Source of the DNA: Paeniglutamicibacter psychrophenolicus
GTDB lineage: Bacteria > Actinomycetota > Actinomycetes > Actinomycetales > Micrococcaceae
Direction: 5' to 3'
NCBI RefSeq assembly: GCF_017876575.1
Contig: NZ_JAGIOE010000001.1
Location: 558,001-622,000 of the forward strand
DNA length: 64,000 nt
The notes beneath the pieces were generated by a model, which worked only from the letters and a program-made list of their open reading frames with translations, had not been told where the DNA came from and made no database searches. The stretch's first letter is position 1; each line of letters opens with the position of its first letter. Positions 36,196 through 49,411 of the stretch are shown here, piece after piece. A program made the position numbers and the translations under genes.

Positions 36196-36248
36196 GTGAA
36201 TTACATGGTTGTGAGTTATTAACAGTGTGGATAACCCATGTGGACAAC
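36196..36248. repeat. 53 bp direct repeat with two DnaA boxes, copy 2
   Basis: Partner of the repeat at 35916-35968, same orientation, 280 bp apart, with both boxes conserved although linker bases differ. Confidence 0.85.
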
Positions 36249-36273
36249 TTTTGTCCCACTCGTGCCGATACGG

Positions 36274-37137
36274 CTATCCAACTCGAACGTTGACGGCCCC
36301 GTACAAAGTCAAGGCCACCAGCAACAACGCCAGCAATGCTGTGCCTGCCCATTGCATCGCTGCCTGCCTGGGTCCCTTGGGCGCATAGGCCATGACGGCC
36401 GCCGTCGCCGCGCCCAAGACCAGCCCACCCACGTGGGCTTCCCAGGCGATTCCCGGGAAAATGAAGCCGATGGCCAGGTTGATGGCGATCAGGATGACGA
36501 TCTGCATCGACTGGACACCGCGCGAACGCAACAGCACGAACATTGCCGCGAACAGCCCAAAGACCGCGCCCGAGGCACCCAGGACCGGTACCGTCGGGTC
36601 GGTGATCAGAAGCACCGCAACGGATCCGCCCAGGCCCGCCACGAGGTACAGGGCCAGGAAGCGCAGCCGCCCCAGCATCGGTTCGAGCACGCGTCCACAG
36701 ATGTACAGCGCGTACATGTTGAACGCGATGTGCCCGATGAAGGAGGTGGAGTGGGCAAAGATCGAGGTGAGCATGCGCCACGGCTCTGGCTCGAAGTATC
36801 CGCTGGTGTACAGGCCCGCATAAACCAGGTGGCTGGTGAAGCCCGGGATCGTCATCTGCAGCGCGAAGACCACGGCGTTGATCGCCATCAGCACGTAGGT
36901 GACGATGGGACGGCCGTCTGTGGCCTTGCCGCCGAAGGCCGTCCGGGTGCCGGGGATCTGCTTGTTGGCTTCGCGCACGCAATCCACGCATTGGGTTCCG
37001 ACCGCGGCAGTCACCTGGCATTCCGGGCATGCCGGGCGGGAGCACCGCTGGCAGGTGACATAGGAGATCCGGTCGGGGTGCCTGGGGCATACCGGGGCCT
37101 GCGCGGCCTGGTTCGGGTTGGACAGTCCATAGGACAT
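36274..37137 (-). CDS. Rhomboid family intramembrane serine protease
   Basis: 287 residues. N-terminal Cys-rich domain (CPRHP, CQRC, CPEC, CVDC: likely a zinc site, residues 17-52), then six spans of the rhomboid fold. Ser in GASGAVFG and His in EAHVGGLVLGA form the catalytic dyad, and SFIGHIAFNMYAL is the loop-1 region. Cleaves membrane proteins inside the bilayer; targets unknown. It sits between the cyclophilin gene upstream and the DnaA-box spacer downstream, the same synteny as in other actinobacteria. Confidence 0.93.
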   Translation of the reverse strand: MSYGLSNPNQAAQAPVCPRHPDRISYVTCQRCSRPACPECQVTAAVGTQCVDCVREANKQIPGTRTAFGGKATDGRPIVTYVLMAINAVVFALQMTIPGFTSHLVYAGLYTSGYFEPEPWRMLTSIFAHSTSFIGHIAFNMYALYICGRVLEPMLGRLRFLALYLVAGLGGSVAVLLITDPTVPVLGASGAVFGLFAAMFVLLRSRGVQSMQIVILIAINLAIGFIFPGIAWEAHVGGLVLGAATAAVMAYAPKGPRQAAMQWAGTALLALLLVALTLYGAVNVRVG

Positions 37138-37397
37138 GGAAATGATGCTCCTGTGTAAGTACGCTCATGGCCCCGATGGCACGGAGCCGGTCTTTGGTTC
37201 CCTTGGTGCCCCGCTCGGCTGGGCCTCGGCACCTGGCCGGTTGCGGGATTCACCTGCCCATTGATGCAAAACGGCCCCATCCACCCACGCCACCCACGCC
37301 ATTCACTTTGCGACCGCGAGGTGAACAACAAACGGGCGGGGCGGTCGATGGGGCCGTCCACGATCAGCGGCGCACGAGGTGCGCCGGAACCACGTGC

Positions 37398-37943
37398 CTA
37401 GACTGCAGCGACGTCGATGCTGCTGATGACGACGTCTTCCAGCGGCTTGTCGCGGCCATCGGTCGGAACGACGTTCAGTGCGTCAACCAGCTTGCGCGAG
37501 GCCTCGTCGGTAACATCGCCGAAGATGGTGTGCTTGCCCTGCAGCCAGGTGGTCGGGATCGAGGTGATGAAGAACTGGGACCCGTTGGTGCCCTGGCCCA
37601 TCTGGATGCCGGCGTTGGCCATGGCCAGCTTGTACGGTTCGCGGAAATCAAGCTCGGGGTTGATCTCGTCGTCGAAGCGGTAGCCCGGTCCGCCGGTGCC
37701 CTGGCCCAGCGGATCGCCGCCCTGGATCATGAAATCGGAGATGATGCGGTGGAAGATCGTGCCGTTGTACAACGGGGTGTTGACCTTCTCCTCGCCGCTG
37801 CGCGGGTCGGTCCAGGTCTGCTCGCCGTTGGCCAGGCCAACGAAGTTCTTCACGGTCTTGGGGGCGTGGTTACCGAACAAGTTCACGACGATGTCGCCCA
37901 AGTTGGTGTGGATGGTGGCTGTGTGCGTTGGGATTGCAGTCAT
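37398..37943 (-). CDS. ppiA: Peptidyl-prolyl cis-trans isomerase, cyclophilin type
   Basis: 181 residues, no signal peptide, so cytoplasmic. [15 protein letters not shown] with catalytic Arg, [20 protein letters not shown] and [11 protein letters not shown] are cyclophilin signatures. It speeds folding at proline bonds. Leftward, 260 bp upstream of the rhomboid start. The spacer between them (37138-37397) contains an 11 bp inverted repeat 70 bp apart and nothing else seen. Confidence 0.95.
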   Translation of the reverse strand: MTAIPTHTATIHTNLGDIVVNLFGNHAPKTVKNFVGLANGEQTWTDPRSGEEKVNTPLYNGTIFHRIISDFMIQGGDPLGQGTGGPGYRFDDEINPELDFREPYKLAMANAGIQMGQGTNGSQFFITSIPTTWLQGKHTIFGDVTDEASRKLVDALNVVPTDGRDKPLEDVVISSIDVAAV

Positions 37944-38104
37944 GCAGTCATTCTTCCATGAGCGCTTGAACCGCCGCTGCGAATGGCTACGCGCTCAGTG
38001 AACACGGCTACACGTTTGTTTATATGCCGTGCAGGTAATGGCCGCAGGCCAAGTGGAGGTCGTAGGCTGGGACGAAGCATCCGAAACGATCAAAGGGGTT
38101 CACT

Positions 38105-39112
38105 GTGAAGTCAGAACGTATCGCTCGAGACTTTGGTGAAAGTGTTGCCACCGGCGCCGAACAGGCATTGGATTGGGCAGCACCAAAGGTGGACACGGCA
38201 GTGAAGTGGGCCGTTCCGCGCATAGAAAAGGGCATCGAGACGGCAACCCCGAAGATCCAAGAGGGCTTGAACTGGGCTGCCCACGAGCTGTCCGAGACCG
38301 TTGCCAAGGTCAGCCCCCTACTCCAGGAATCCCTTGAAAAGGTGGGCCCGCGGCTCTCCGCAGCCATTGACGAGGCCACCCCGCGGGTCCAGAAGGCCGT
38401 TGACCGCGCCACCCCGGCATTGAACGAGGCCATCGAGAAGGCAGCGCCTGCACTCAGCCACGCCCGCGACGTCGTGCTGAACGAATACCTGCCGACCGCC
38501 AACGAAAAAATCGGCCAGGCGGCCGAATTCACCACACGCAAGCTTGAACAGGCCAAGTCCTCCGAGGCACTGCACCAGGTAGCCGACAAGCTCACGCCCA
38601 GTGCCGAAACGGTCCAGCGTCTCAAGAACACGGCAAGTGCCGCAGCCGGGACCGTCAGCATGGAGATTGAAAAGGTGCAGAAGCCAGCGAAGAAGAAAAA
38701 GGGCTGGCTCGTCATTGCCGTCATTGCCGCAGCCGGTGCAGCCGCCGTAGCCGCCTGGCGCGCTTCCAAGCCCATCGACGATCCGTGGAAGACCCCGGCA
38801 CCGGTGGAACCGACCACCGTTCGCGCCAGCGGCCCGGTGGATGTCCCGGCAAGCGTTGAAGAGGTCCGCGAGGAAGTGGCATCGTCCGCGGCGCAGGCCA
38901 AGGCCAACGTCGCCGAGGCAACCGAGGCCGCCAAGGAGACGGTGGCCGAGGCCAAGGAGAAGCTTTCCGAGAAGGCAGAGGAGCTGTCCGAGGCCGCCAC
39001 CACAGCCAAGCACAAGGCCGAGGCCGCCGGTGATGCGGGCAAGGCCGCCGCTGCCGACGAGGCCGCCAACGCCGATTCCTCCCCGAAGCCGGGACCGCGC
39101 ACCAAGAAATAA
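38105..39112 (+). CDS. LEA-like amphipathic-repeat membrane protein, unknown
   Basis: 335 residues. Residues 1-130 are irregular 10-14-residue amphipathic repeats with ATP-x2-x and APx motifs (ATPKIQEGLNWAA, ATPRVQKAVDRATP, ALNEAIEKAAPAL). One hydrophobic segment (WLVIAVIAAAGAAAVAAW, about 201-218) is followed by a conserved-looking DDPWKTP motif. The tail (270-320) is 11-mer-like coiled-coil ATEAAKETVAEAKEKLSEKA, like plant LEA proteins. No function is known; membrane or envelope stress protection is a guess. GTG start with AAAGGGG upstream. Monocistronic. Confidence 0.75.
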   Translation: MKSERIARDFGESVATGAEQALDWAAPKVDTAVKWAVPRIEKGIETATPKIQEGLNWAAHELSETVAKVSPLLQESLEKVGPRLSAAIDEATPRVQKAVDRATPALNEAIEKAAPALSHARDVVLNEYLPTANEKIGQAAEFTTRKLEQAKSSEALHQVADKLTPSAETVQRLKNTASAAAGTVSMEIEKVQKPAKKKKGWLVIAVIAAAGAAAVAAWRASKPIDDPWKTPAPVEPTTVRASGPVDVPASVEEVREEVASSAAQAKANVAEATEAAKETVAEAKEKLSEKAEELSEAATTAKHKAEAAGDAGKAAAADEAANADSSPKPGPRTKK

Positions 39113-39215
39113 CCCGTCCTCGTGGGATCGGCCGCCGATGCCACGAGAACAAGAACCACCCACAGGGCAGCACGTGCCCCGTGCGCGGCCTCCGGGAACC
39201 CGGGGGAGCGTCGGG

Positions 39216-40127
39216 TCAGGTGTTGCCCTGTTCCTTTGCCAGCGTGCCAGCGGGGGCCGCGGCACGGGCCTGGGCGCGGCCCTGCCCGCGCACCACGAAG
39301 AACAACCCCGCAAGAATGATGACCAGCCCCGCGACGGTGCCCGCCGGCAGGACCTGGCCCAGGAACAACGCTGCCAGCAGCGCGGCACCGGGGATCTCCA
39401 GCAGGATCAAGGTCGACACCGTCAGCGGCCCCAGCGAGGTCAGCAAGTGGTTCAGGGCCGTGTGCCCCAGGACCTGGGAGCACAGCGCCAACGCCAGGAT
39501 GCCGATCCATCCGTTCAGGCTGAATCCCCACACCGGGGCGCCCGTCAGCAGGCACATCACCAGCAGGAGGACCGAGGTCATCCCGTAGCAGATGGTCGTG
39601 TAGGAACTGGTGCTCATCGTGGCCCGGGCCTTGGAACCGGAAAGCGTGTAGGAGGCGGCCAGCACCCCGCCAATGAGCGCCAGCCCGTCGCCGATCAGCG
39701 CCTCGGTCCCCGACCCGATGTCGAACCCGGTGATCACCACGACCCCGGCGAAGGCCAGCAGCACGCCCACTCCCACGCGCCAGCCGTACTTGGTTCCGCG
39801 CAGCGACTGGAACATGGCGATCCATGCGGCCTGCAGGCACACCAGCGCCGTGGACGCCGCCACGGTGGTCATGCGGATCGAGGTCATGAAGAAGGCAAAG
39901 TGCAGGGCCAGCGAGAGTGCCGCCAGGGCGGTCCAGCCCCATTCCTGGCGCCGCAGCCGGCCAAAGGTGCGTCGCTCGTTCACCAGCGCGGGAACGGCCA
40001 TGACGGCCGTGCCCACGGCATTGCGCCACAGGGCCATCGAAAGCGCCGGGACGGCGGGAAACGCGGCTATAAGTGGTCCCGACGCGGCAACGCCCAGGAC
40101 GCCCACGAGGGCCAGAAGAAAGGTCAC
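39216..40127 (-). CDS. EamA/DMT-superfamily transporter
   Basis: 303 residues, ten spans in two five-span halves, each an EamA domain. Members export metabolites such as amino acids; substrate unknown. GTG start at 40127 has no ribosome site but has TAGAGT six bases upstream (40139-40134), the same layout as lysE, suggesting a leaderless transcript. Convergent with the LEA-like gene across about 100 bp. Confidence 0.85.
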   Translation of the reverse strand: MTFLLALVGVLGVAASGPLIAAFPAVPALSMALWRNAVGTAVMAVPALVNERRTFGRLRRQEWGWTALAALSLALHFAFFMTSIRMTTVAASTALVCLQAAWIAMFQSLRGTKYGWRVGVGVLLAFAGVVVITGFDIGSGTEALIGDGLALIGGVLAASYTLSGSKARATMSTSSYTTICYGMTSVLLLVMCLLTGAPVWGFSLNGWIGILALALCSQVLGHTALNHLLTSLGPLTVSTLILLEIPGAALLAALFLGQVLPAGTVAGLVIILAGLFFVVRGQGRAQARAAAPAGTLAKEQGNT

Positions 40128-40177
40128 CCAACCACTCTATGGGGTTTTGCGGGCCCCCCTTGAAGGGGGGTGTGGGC

Positions 40178-40200
40178 GGTCCCCCAAAAAGTGGGGGACC
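40178..40200. other. GC-rich hairpin upstream of the EamA gene
   Basis: GGTCCCCC and GGGGGACC with a seven-base loop; a second CCCCCC-TTGAA-GGGGGG hairpin lies at 40154-40170. Both are in the stretch between the EamA promoter and tRNA-Ala. Role unclear; could be extra terminators. Confidence 0.5.
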
Positions 40201-40212
40201 GAACTTAACGCG

Positions 40213-40246
40213 AAAAGGCCCGGAACTTTCGTTCCGGACCTTTTCC
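40213..40246. terminator. Terminator after tRNA-Ala
   Basis: Stem AAAAGGCCCGGAAC with a TTTC loop and one mismatch, followed by TTTTCC. A-rich on its left side, so it can end the leftward tRNA transcript. Confidence 0.8.
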
Positions 40247-40251
40247 TTCGG

Positions 40252-40324
40252 TGGAGACTAGGGGGGTCGAACCCCTGACCTGAAGCTTGCAAAGCTACCG
40301 CTCTACCAACTGAGCTAAGTCCCC
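40252..40324 (-). tRNA. tRNA-Ala(TGC)
   Basis: 73 nt, minus strand. Acceptor GGGGACT with the G3-U70 wobble that identifies alanine tRNAs, anticodon loop TTTGCAA, GTTCGAC T-loop, discriminator A, no encoded CCA. One mismatch in the anticodon stem. Confidence 0.94.
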
Positions 40325-40332
40325 GTATGAAT

Positions 40333-40449
40333 TCAGTTTACCTTATCGGTACCCTGACTCCAGGTGGCCTTTTCGGCCGAAGATTCCTTGTATTTCCGAT
40401 AACCAATAATGCCTGCGGCTACTGCCACCAACACCAGAAACTTCCGCAT
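40333..40449 (-). CDS. DLW-39 family small protein
   Basis: 38 residues, between the two tRNAs. It starts MRKFLVLVAVAAGIIGYRKY, a hydrophobic N-terminal helix with a basic end, followed by KESSAEKATWSQGTDKVN. This matches the DLW-39 family, found near the origin of actinobacteria. The GAAAGGA ribosome site precedes the ATG. Function unknown. Confidence 0.85.
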   Translation of the reverse strand: MRKFLVLVAVAAGIIGYRKYKESSAEKATWSQGTDKVN

Positions 40450-40490
40450 GGGAATTTTCCTTTCACCTACCGGTCGGACGAGGGAATCCG

Positions 40491-40564
40491 TGGGCGTACC
40501 TGGACTTGAACCAGGGACCTCTTCGTTATCAGCGAAGCGCTCTAACCGCCTGAGCTATACGCCC
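40491..40564 (-). tRNA. tRNA-Ile(GAT)
   Basis: 74 nt, minus strand. Acceptor GGGCGTA with TACGCCC, anticodon loop CTGATAA, GTTCAAGTC T-loop, discriminator A, no encoded CCA. tRNA-Ile and tRNA-Ala downstream of gyrA is usual. Confidence 0.95.
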
Positions 40565-40623
40565 TCTTTGTTCCCGCTGGGAACGAGATAAAACTTTACC
40601 CGAGAAATGGCCAAAGAAACAAA

Positions 40624-40665
40624 TCGGCCCTCGAAGCACCCTTCACAAGGGGCTTCGAGGGCCGA
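40624..40665 (-). terminator. Terminator after the gyrBA-DUF3566 operon
   Basis: Stem TCGGCCCTCGAAGC paired with GCTTCGAGGGCCGA plus an inner CCC/GGG pair, T-rich tail on the minus strand (TTTGTTTCTTT). Confidence 0.85.
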
Positions 40666-40686
40666 CTATTGGCGTGTTTCCGCGAA

Positions 40687-41258
40687 TTAATCGTCGGTGA
40701 GTGTCACACCGATGCCGCCAACCAGGGTCGAGGAGAGGTTGTAGAGCACCGCCGCGAGCATCGAGAGCGCCGTGAGCAATACCACATTCACCACGGCGAT
40801 GATGGTGGCGAACGAGGCGACCTGGCCGAGGGATGCGATCTTCATCAGGTCGAATCCGCCTTCGGTGCCGACGATCTCGCCGACCAGGCCGTTGATCGAC
40901 GCGAAAATCCCGGTCAAATCAAGAACCGACCAGAAGACCACTGAAGCAACGACGGTCACGATGCCCAGGGCCACCGACAGCAGGAACGCCATCTTCAACA
41001 CCGACCAGGGGTCGACCTTGGAAATGAGCAGGCGGGCCTTGCGGACCTTGGCCTTGGGGGCCGGGCGGACCAGCTGCTGCGGGCGCGGCGCCCCGGGGCG
41101 GGGAGCGCCTGCGGGTCGCTGCTGCGCACCTGCGGGGCGCGGTGCCGTGCCCGGTCGCGGCGCTCCTGCGGGACGCTGGGCGCCTACGGGTGCCTGTCGT
41201 GGCGGTGCGGGACGGGTGCCACCAGTGCCGCCCGCCGGGCGGGGCGTATTCGGGGTGC

Positions 41259-41262
<4 letters not shown>
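40687..41262 (-). CDS. DUF3566 transmembrane protein
   Basis: 191 residues. The first 65 residues are a Pro/Ala/Gly/Arg-rich repeat region ([20 protein letters not shown]), cytoplasmic and probably disordered. The DUF3566 core has two spans ([21 protein letters not shown] and [20 protein letters not shown]). It always follows gyrA in actinobacteria; function unknown. The GTG overlaps the gyrA stop by four bases. Confidence 0.92.
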
Positions 41263-43949
<2,687 letters not shown>

Positions 43950-44008
43950 CGATTTCTTCCTCTAGTCAAAAGTCTGTGTCTGAAACGCGTGTCGGCGGCG
44001 GGGCTGGA

Positions 44009-46102
<2,094 letters not shown>

Positions 46103-46197
46103 AGGTGCTACAGACTCCTCAAACAGTGGAAGGCCGAACACCGAAGGTGTCCGATCATGAACCAGCGTCTTGTCGCACTGACAAAACGCCTGTACCA

Positions 46198-46203
46198 ATT
46201 CTA
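46198..46203 (-). promoter_or_regulatory. Putative gyrB -10 element
   Basis: TAGAAT on the minus strand, about 95 bp before the gyrB start, with no good -35. Confidence 0.4.
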
Positions 46204-46360
46204 CCGCGTATCGCCAAAATAATCGGACATTGACCGGCGGCAACATGCCGCCAATGGCCGCCAAGCATACTTAGGAGCGATTGGTTCGGCCTCAAGTGGG
46301 GGGCTATGTGCTTTGTGCGCTGTGAGCGCGCCAGTGGGCCAGCTACGCGTTTTGGTTTTC

Positions 46361-46912
46361 CTAGCCGTAGGTGTCGCGCGGACCGCGGCCCTTGACCGAG
46401 CGTCCGCCATGCCGCCAGGTGGGTGCCGCCGGGCCCAGGACCCGGATCACGGTGATCACGCCGTGGCCCAGTTCCTTGTCGAAATGCTTGAGCAGTTCGT
46501 GCGAGAGCAGGCGCATCTGGGTGGCCCAGGTCGTGGAGTCGCAGCGCACCACCACGGTGGAATCCTCGAAGGACTCTGGGTTGCAGTGCGCGGCAATCTG
46601 CGGGCCCACCAGTTCTGCCCAGCGCGAGAGCACCGAACCCACGGCCACCGGAGCGCTCCAGCCGCGGTCCCGGACGATCTTGCCAAAGAGGTTGCCTATT
46701 TCCTGGGGGTCGCGCCCGTCGGTGTATTTCGCCGGTGCGGCGCTGGCCCGCCGCTTGGCCTTGCGTGCAGCGGCGTTTTCCTCGAATTTTGCGGCCTTGG
46801 CCGCATCTATCCGGGCTTCGCCGCGGCTGAGGGCGGATTCGCGCATGCGGTTGAGGATGGCGCGGGATGCATCCAGCGCCTCGGGGGCATGCGGGTCCTT
46901 CTCCTCGCTCAC
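46361..46912 (-). CDS. DUF721/DciA family protein
   Basis: 183 residues. The DUF721 core (GRDPQEIGNLFGKIVRDRGWS and SRWAELVGPQIAAHCNPESF) follows a basic N-terminal extension. DciA is the helicase loader/operator in bacteria without DnaC, acting with DnaB at oriC; the domain order here is reversed relative to proteobacteria, as is known for actinobacterial forms. The GTG overlaps the recF stop by four bases. Confidence 0.87.
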   Translation of the reverse strand: MSEEKDPHAPEALDASRAILNRMRESALSRGEARIDAAKAAKFEENAAARKAKRRASAAPAKYTDGRDPQEIGNLFGKIVRDRGWSAPVAVGSVLSRWAELVGPQIAAHCNPESFEDSTVVVRCDSTTWATQMRLLSHELLKHFDKELGHGVITVIRVLGPAAPTWRHGGRSVKGRGPRDTYG

Positions 46913-48111
46913 GAGCTCACGACTCCCGGGCTGACCTTCAGGAAGATGCCGCCGAGCTCCTCGGGCACGTCCGAGGCGACCGCGGCGGTGACGATCACCT
47001 GGTCGGCGCCGGCCACGATGGAGGCCAGCCGGGTGCGCCTGGTGGCATCGAGTTCGGCAAAGACGTCGTCCAGGATCAGGATCGGTCCGGCGCCGGGGCG
47101 CGGGTCGTCCTCGCCCATGACCTTGTAGGCGGCAAGCCGCAGGGCCAGGGCCAGCGACCAGGTCTCTCCGTGGCTGGCGTATCCCTTGGCCGGGGCGCTG
47201 CCCAGGGTCAGCAGGACATCGTCGCGGTGCGGCCCGACCAGGGTGATGCCGCGCTCGAGTTCCTTGGCACGGGTGTTCAACAGCGCCGCGAGGAACATTT
47301 CCTCCAGTTCCTCAATGGTGGCGTCCAGCAGCGCGGCCGGGGCCACCCTGGAGGTGCCGTCCTCGCCGGACGGGGCCTCGGCGGGGGAGTCCTCGGCATC
47401 GAAATCGGCCATCACCGTGCATTGGTAGTAGGCACGGGCTTCCTTGTTGGCATCGGCCAGTGAAGCGTATGCGGCACCCATGTACGGGGACAGCAGGCTG
47501 AGGATCTGGAGCCGCCCGCGCAGCACCCGGGCTCCGGCCCGTGCCAGGTGGGTGTCCCAGACGTCGAGCGTGGATTCGTGTGCGGTGGAAAGCTTGCCGC
47601 CGGCGCGTGCGGATTTCAGCAGGGCGTTGCGCTGCTTCAGGACGCGTTCGTAGTCCCCTCGGGTGGCTGCCTCGCCCGGACGCAGCGTGACCAGCAATTC
47701 ATCCAGGAACCGGCGCCGGTTCGATGGATCGCCCTTGACCAGGGCCAGGTCCTCCGGCGCAAAGAGCACGGTCCGCACGATGCCGAGGATGTCGCGGGCA
47801 CGCACGGGGTTGGCCCGGTTGATCCTGGCCCGGTTTGCCTTGCCGGCGGTGATTTCCACCTCGAGCGTGGTCACCAGCTTGGCGCGCTGAACCCTTGCCC
47901 GGACCAGTGCCCGGTCGGTGCCGAAACGCAGCAGCGGTGCGTCATTGGTGACCCGGTGGGACGAAAGTGTTGCGAGATAGCCAATGGCTTCAACAATGTT
48001 GGTCTTGCCGACGCCATTGGAACCTACAAGTACGTTGGTGCCAGGTCCCAGCTCGACATCGGCTTGCGCATAGGAGCGGAAGTCGGTGAGAGAGACATGT
48101 GAGATATACAC
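46909..48111 (-). CDS. recF: DNA replication and repair protein RecF
   Basis: 400 residues. Walker A VGSNGVGKTN near the N-terminus, the SMC-like signature GETWSLALALRLA and Walker B GPILILDDVF. It loads RecA at single-strand gaps and stalled forks. GTG 48111 with AGGA upstream. There is no gnd gene between dnaN and recF, unlike some relatives; only a 169 bp spacer with a terminator. Confidence 0.96.
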   Translation of the reverse strand: MYISHVSLTDFRSYAQADVELGPGTNVLVGSNGVGKTNIVEAIGYLATLSSHRVTNDAPLLRFGTDRALVRARVQRAKLVTTLEVEITAGKANRARINRANPVRARDILGIVRTVLFAPEDLALVKGDPSNRRRFLDELLVTLRPGEAATRGDYERVLKQRNALLKSARAGGKLSTAHESTLDVWDTHLARAGARVLRGRLQILSLLSPYMGAAYASLADANKEARAYYQCTVMADFDAEDSPAEAPSGEDGTSRVAPAALLDATIEELEEMFLAALLNTRAKELERGITLVGPHRDDVLLTLGSAPAKGYASHGETWSLALALRLAAYKVMGEDDPRPGAGPILILDDVFAELDATRRTRLASIVAGADQVIVTAAVASDVPEELGGIFLKVSPGVVSS

Positions 48112-48190
48112 CTAAACGTCCTGCGATGGGATCGGGCGGGATGCCGTCGATCGGATGACAAAGGCTTGGTGGAAACCGCCAAGAAAAGTT

Positions 48191-48235
48191 GTGTTCGGCC
48201 GCTCCGTTTGGAGCGAACGTGGAGCGGCCGAACAC
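48191..48235 (-). terminator. Terminator after dnaN
   Basis: 15 bp perfect stem GTGTTCGGCCGCTCC with a 15-base loop, T-rich tail on the minus strand. It separates dnaN from recF, so recF needs its own promoter or read-through. Confidence 0.85.
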
Positions 48236-48280
48236 GAGATTGCGACGGGAAGGAAAACCGTGTTTTCCCCCGCAGGCAAC

Positions 48281-49411
48281 CTAATTGGGCAAGTTTGGTA
48301 GGCGCACCGGCATGACCAGGTAGCGGTACTGGTCGCTGTCCTGTCCGTCCAGGGAAGACTGGGCAGTCATCATGGCCGGCTTGGGGGCGCTGGTGAAGGA
48401 GAAACGCACGAATTCGCTGTCGAAGGCGTTCAGTCCCTCGCTCAGGTAGGCGGGGTTGAAAGCGACGGTGATTTCCTCGCCGTCGATCTGCGCCTCGATG
48501 GATTCCTCAGCCTGGGCGTCTTCGCCGGTACCGGCATCAAGCGAGAGCTGGCCGCCGGTGAAGGAGAGCCGCACCGGGGTGTTGCGTTCGGCAACAACCG
48601 CTACTCGACGGACCGCTTCCATGAGATCGGAGGTCCGCACCGTGGCATGGATTGGCGTGTTCTCGGGGAACAGCGAACGGATCTTGGGGTAGTCACCGTC
48701 AACAAGCAACGAGGTGGTGCGGCGGTTTCCACTTTCGAAACCGATGAGTTCGTTGCCTTCGCCCAGCGCGATCTTCAATTCGCCGGCCGAGCCCAGGGTC
48801 TTGGCGACCTCGTTCAGGGTCTTGGCCTTGACCAGTGCGGAAGTTGAAATCCCTGACTTCGACGGCTTCCAGTGGACCTCGCGCATGGCCAGGCGGTAAC
48901 GGTCCGTGGCGAGGAAGGTGATCAAGTCGTCTTCGATTTCCATCTTGACGCCGGTCAGGATCGGCAAGGTGTCGTCCTTGGAGGCAGCAACGATGACCTG
49001 GTTGATTGCGTGGGCAAAGGCCTCGCCATCGACAACGCCCGTCACCTCCGGAAGCACTGGAAGTTCCGGGTATTCGGCCACCGGCATCGTGGCCAGGTGG
49101 AATCGGCTACGGCCGCAAGTTAGCGTGACCTTCGTGCCGTCGGTTTCGATGACCGCGGTCGCGTTAGGGAGGCTGCGGCAAATTTCGGCCAGCAACTTGC
49201 CGGATACCAAGATGGTTCCCTCTGCAGCGACATCCGCCGCAATTTCGAGGTGGGCGGAGATTTCGTAGTCGAACCCGGCCAGGGAAACGGTGCCGGCCGT
49301 TGCAGTGATCAGGATGCCTGAAAGCACTGGGGAAGGCGGCCGTTGGGAAAGGGAACGGGCGGTCCAGGATACGGCTTCGGCCAATACATCCTTTTCAACG
49401 CTGAACTTCAC
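48281..49411 (-). CDS. dnaN: DNA polymerase III beta sliding clamp
   Basis: 376 residues, three clamp repeats, C-terminus PVRLPNLPN typical of the protein-binding pocket (usually PMRL). MKFSVEKDVLAEAVSW is the typical start. It holds the polymerase on DNA and is an early gene left of the origin. The promoter is presumably within the dnaA-dnaN spacer. Confidence 0.97.
   Translation of the reverse strand: MKFSVEKDVLAEAVSWTARSLSQRPPSPVLSGILITATAGTVSLAGFDYEISAHLEIAADVAAEGTILVSGKLLAEICRSLPNATAVIETDGTKVTLTCGRSRFHLATMPVAEYPELPVLPEVTGVVDGEAFAHAINQVIVAASKDDTLPILTGVKMEIEDDLITFLATDRYRLAMREVHWKPSKSGISTSALVKAKTLNEVAKTLGSAGELKIALGEGNELIGFESGNRRTTSLLVDGDYPKIRSLFPENTPIHATVRTSDLMEAVRRVAVVAERNTPVRLSFTGGQLSLDAGTGEDAQAEESIEAQIDGEEITVAFNPAYLSEGLNAFDSEFVRFSFTSAPKPAMMTAQSSLDGQDSDQYRYLVMPVRLPNLPN

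Larger units (their letters stand above)
35837..36247. other. DnaA-box cluster outside oriC
   Basis: Seven DnaA-box-like 9-mers. Perfect TT(A/G)TCCACA: 35837-35845 (+), 35946-35954 (-), 35959-35967 (-), 36096-36104 (+), 36226-36234 (-), 36239-36247 (-). One mismatch: 36107-36115 (-). They fill the 580 bp gene-free spacer (35694-36273) between the GNAT and rhomboid genes, about 14 kb from the dnaA-dnaN spacer. That spacer also carries two long direct repeats and a hairpin, annotated separately. Confidence 0.75.

Noticed and set aside
37269-37360. 11 bp inverted repeat (ACGGCCCCATC / GATGGGGCCGT) 70 bp apart upstream of rhomboid
   Set aside because: Loop too long for a terminator and the arms are common GC words.
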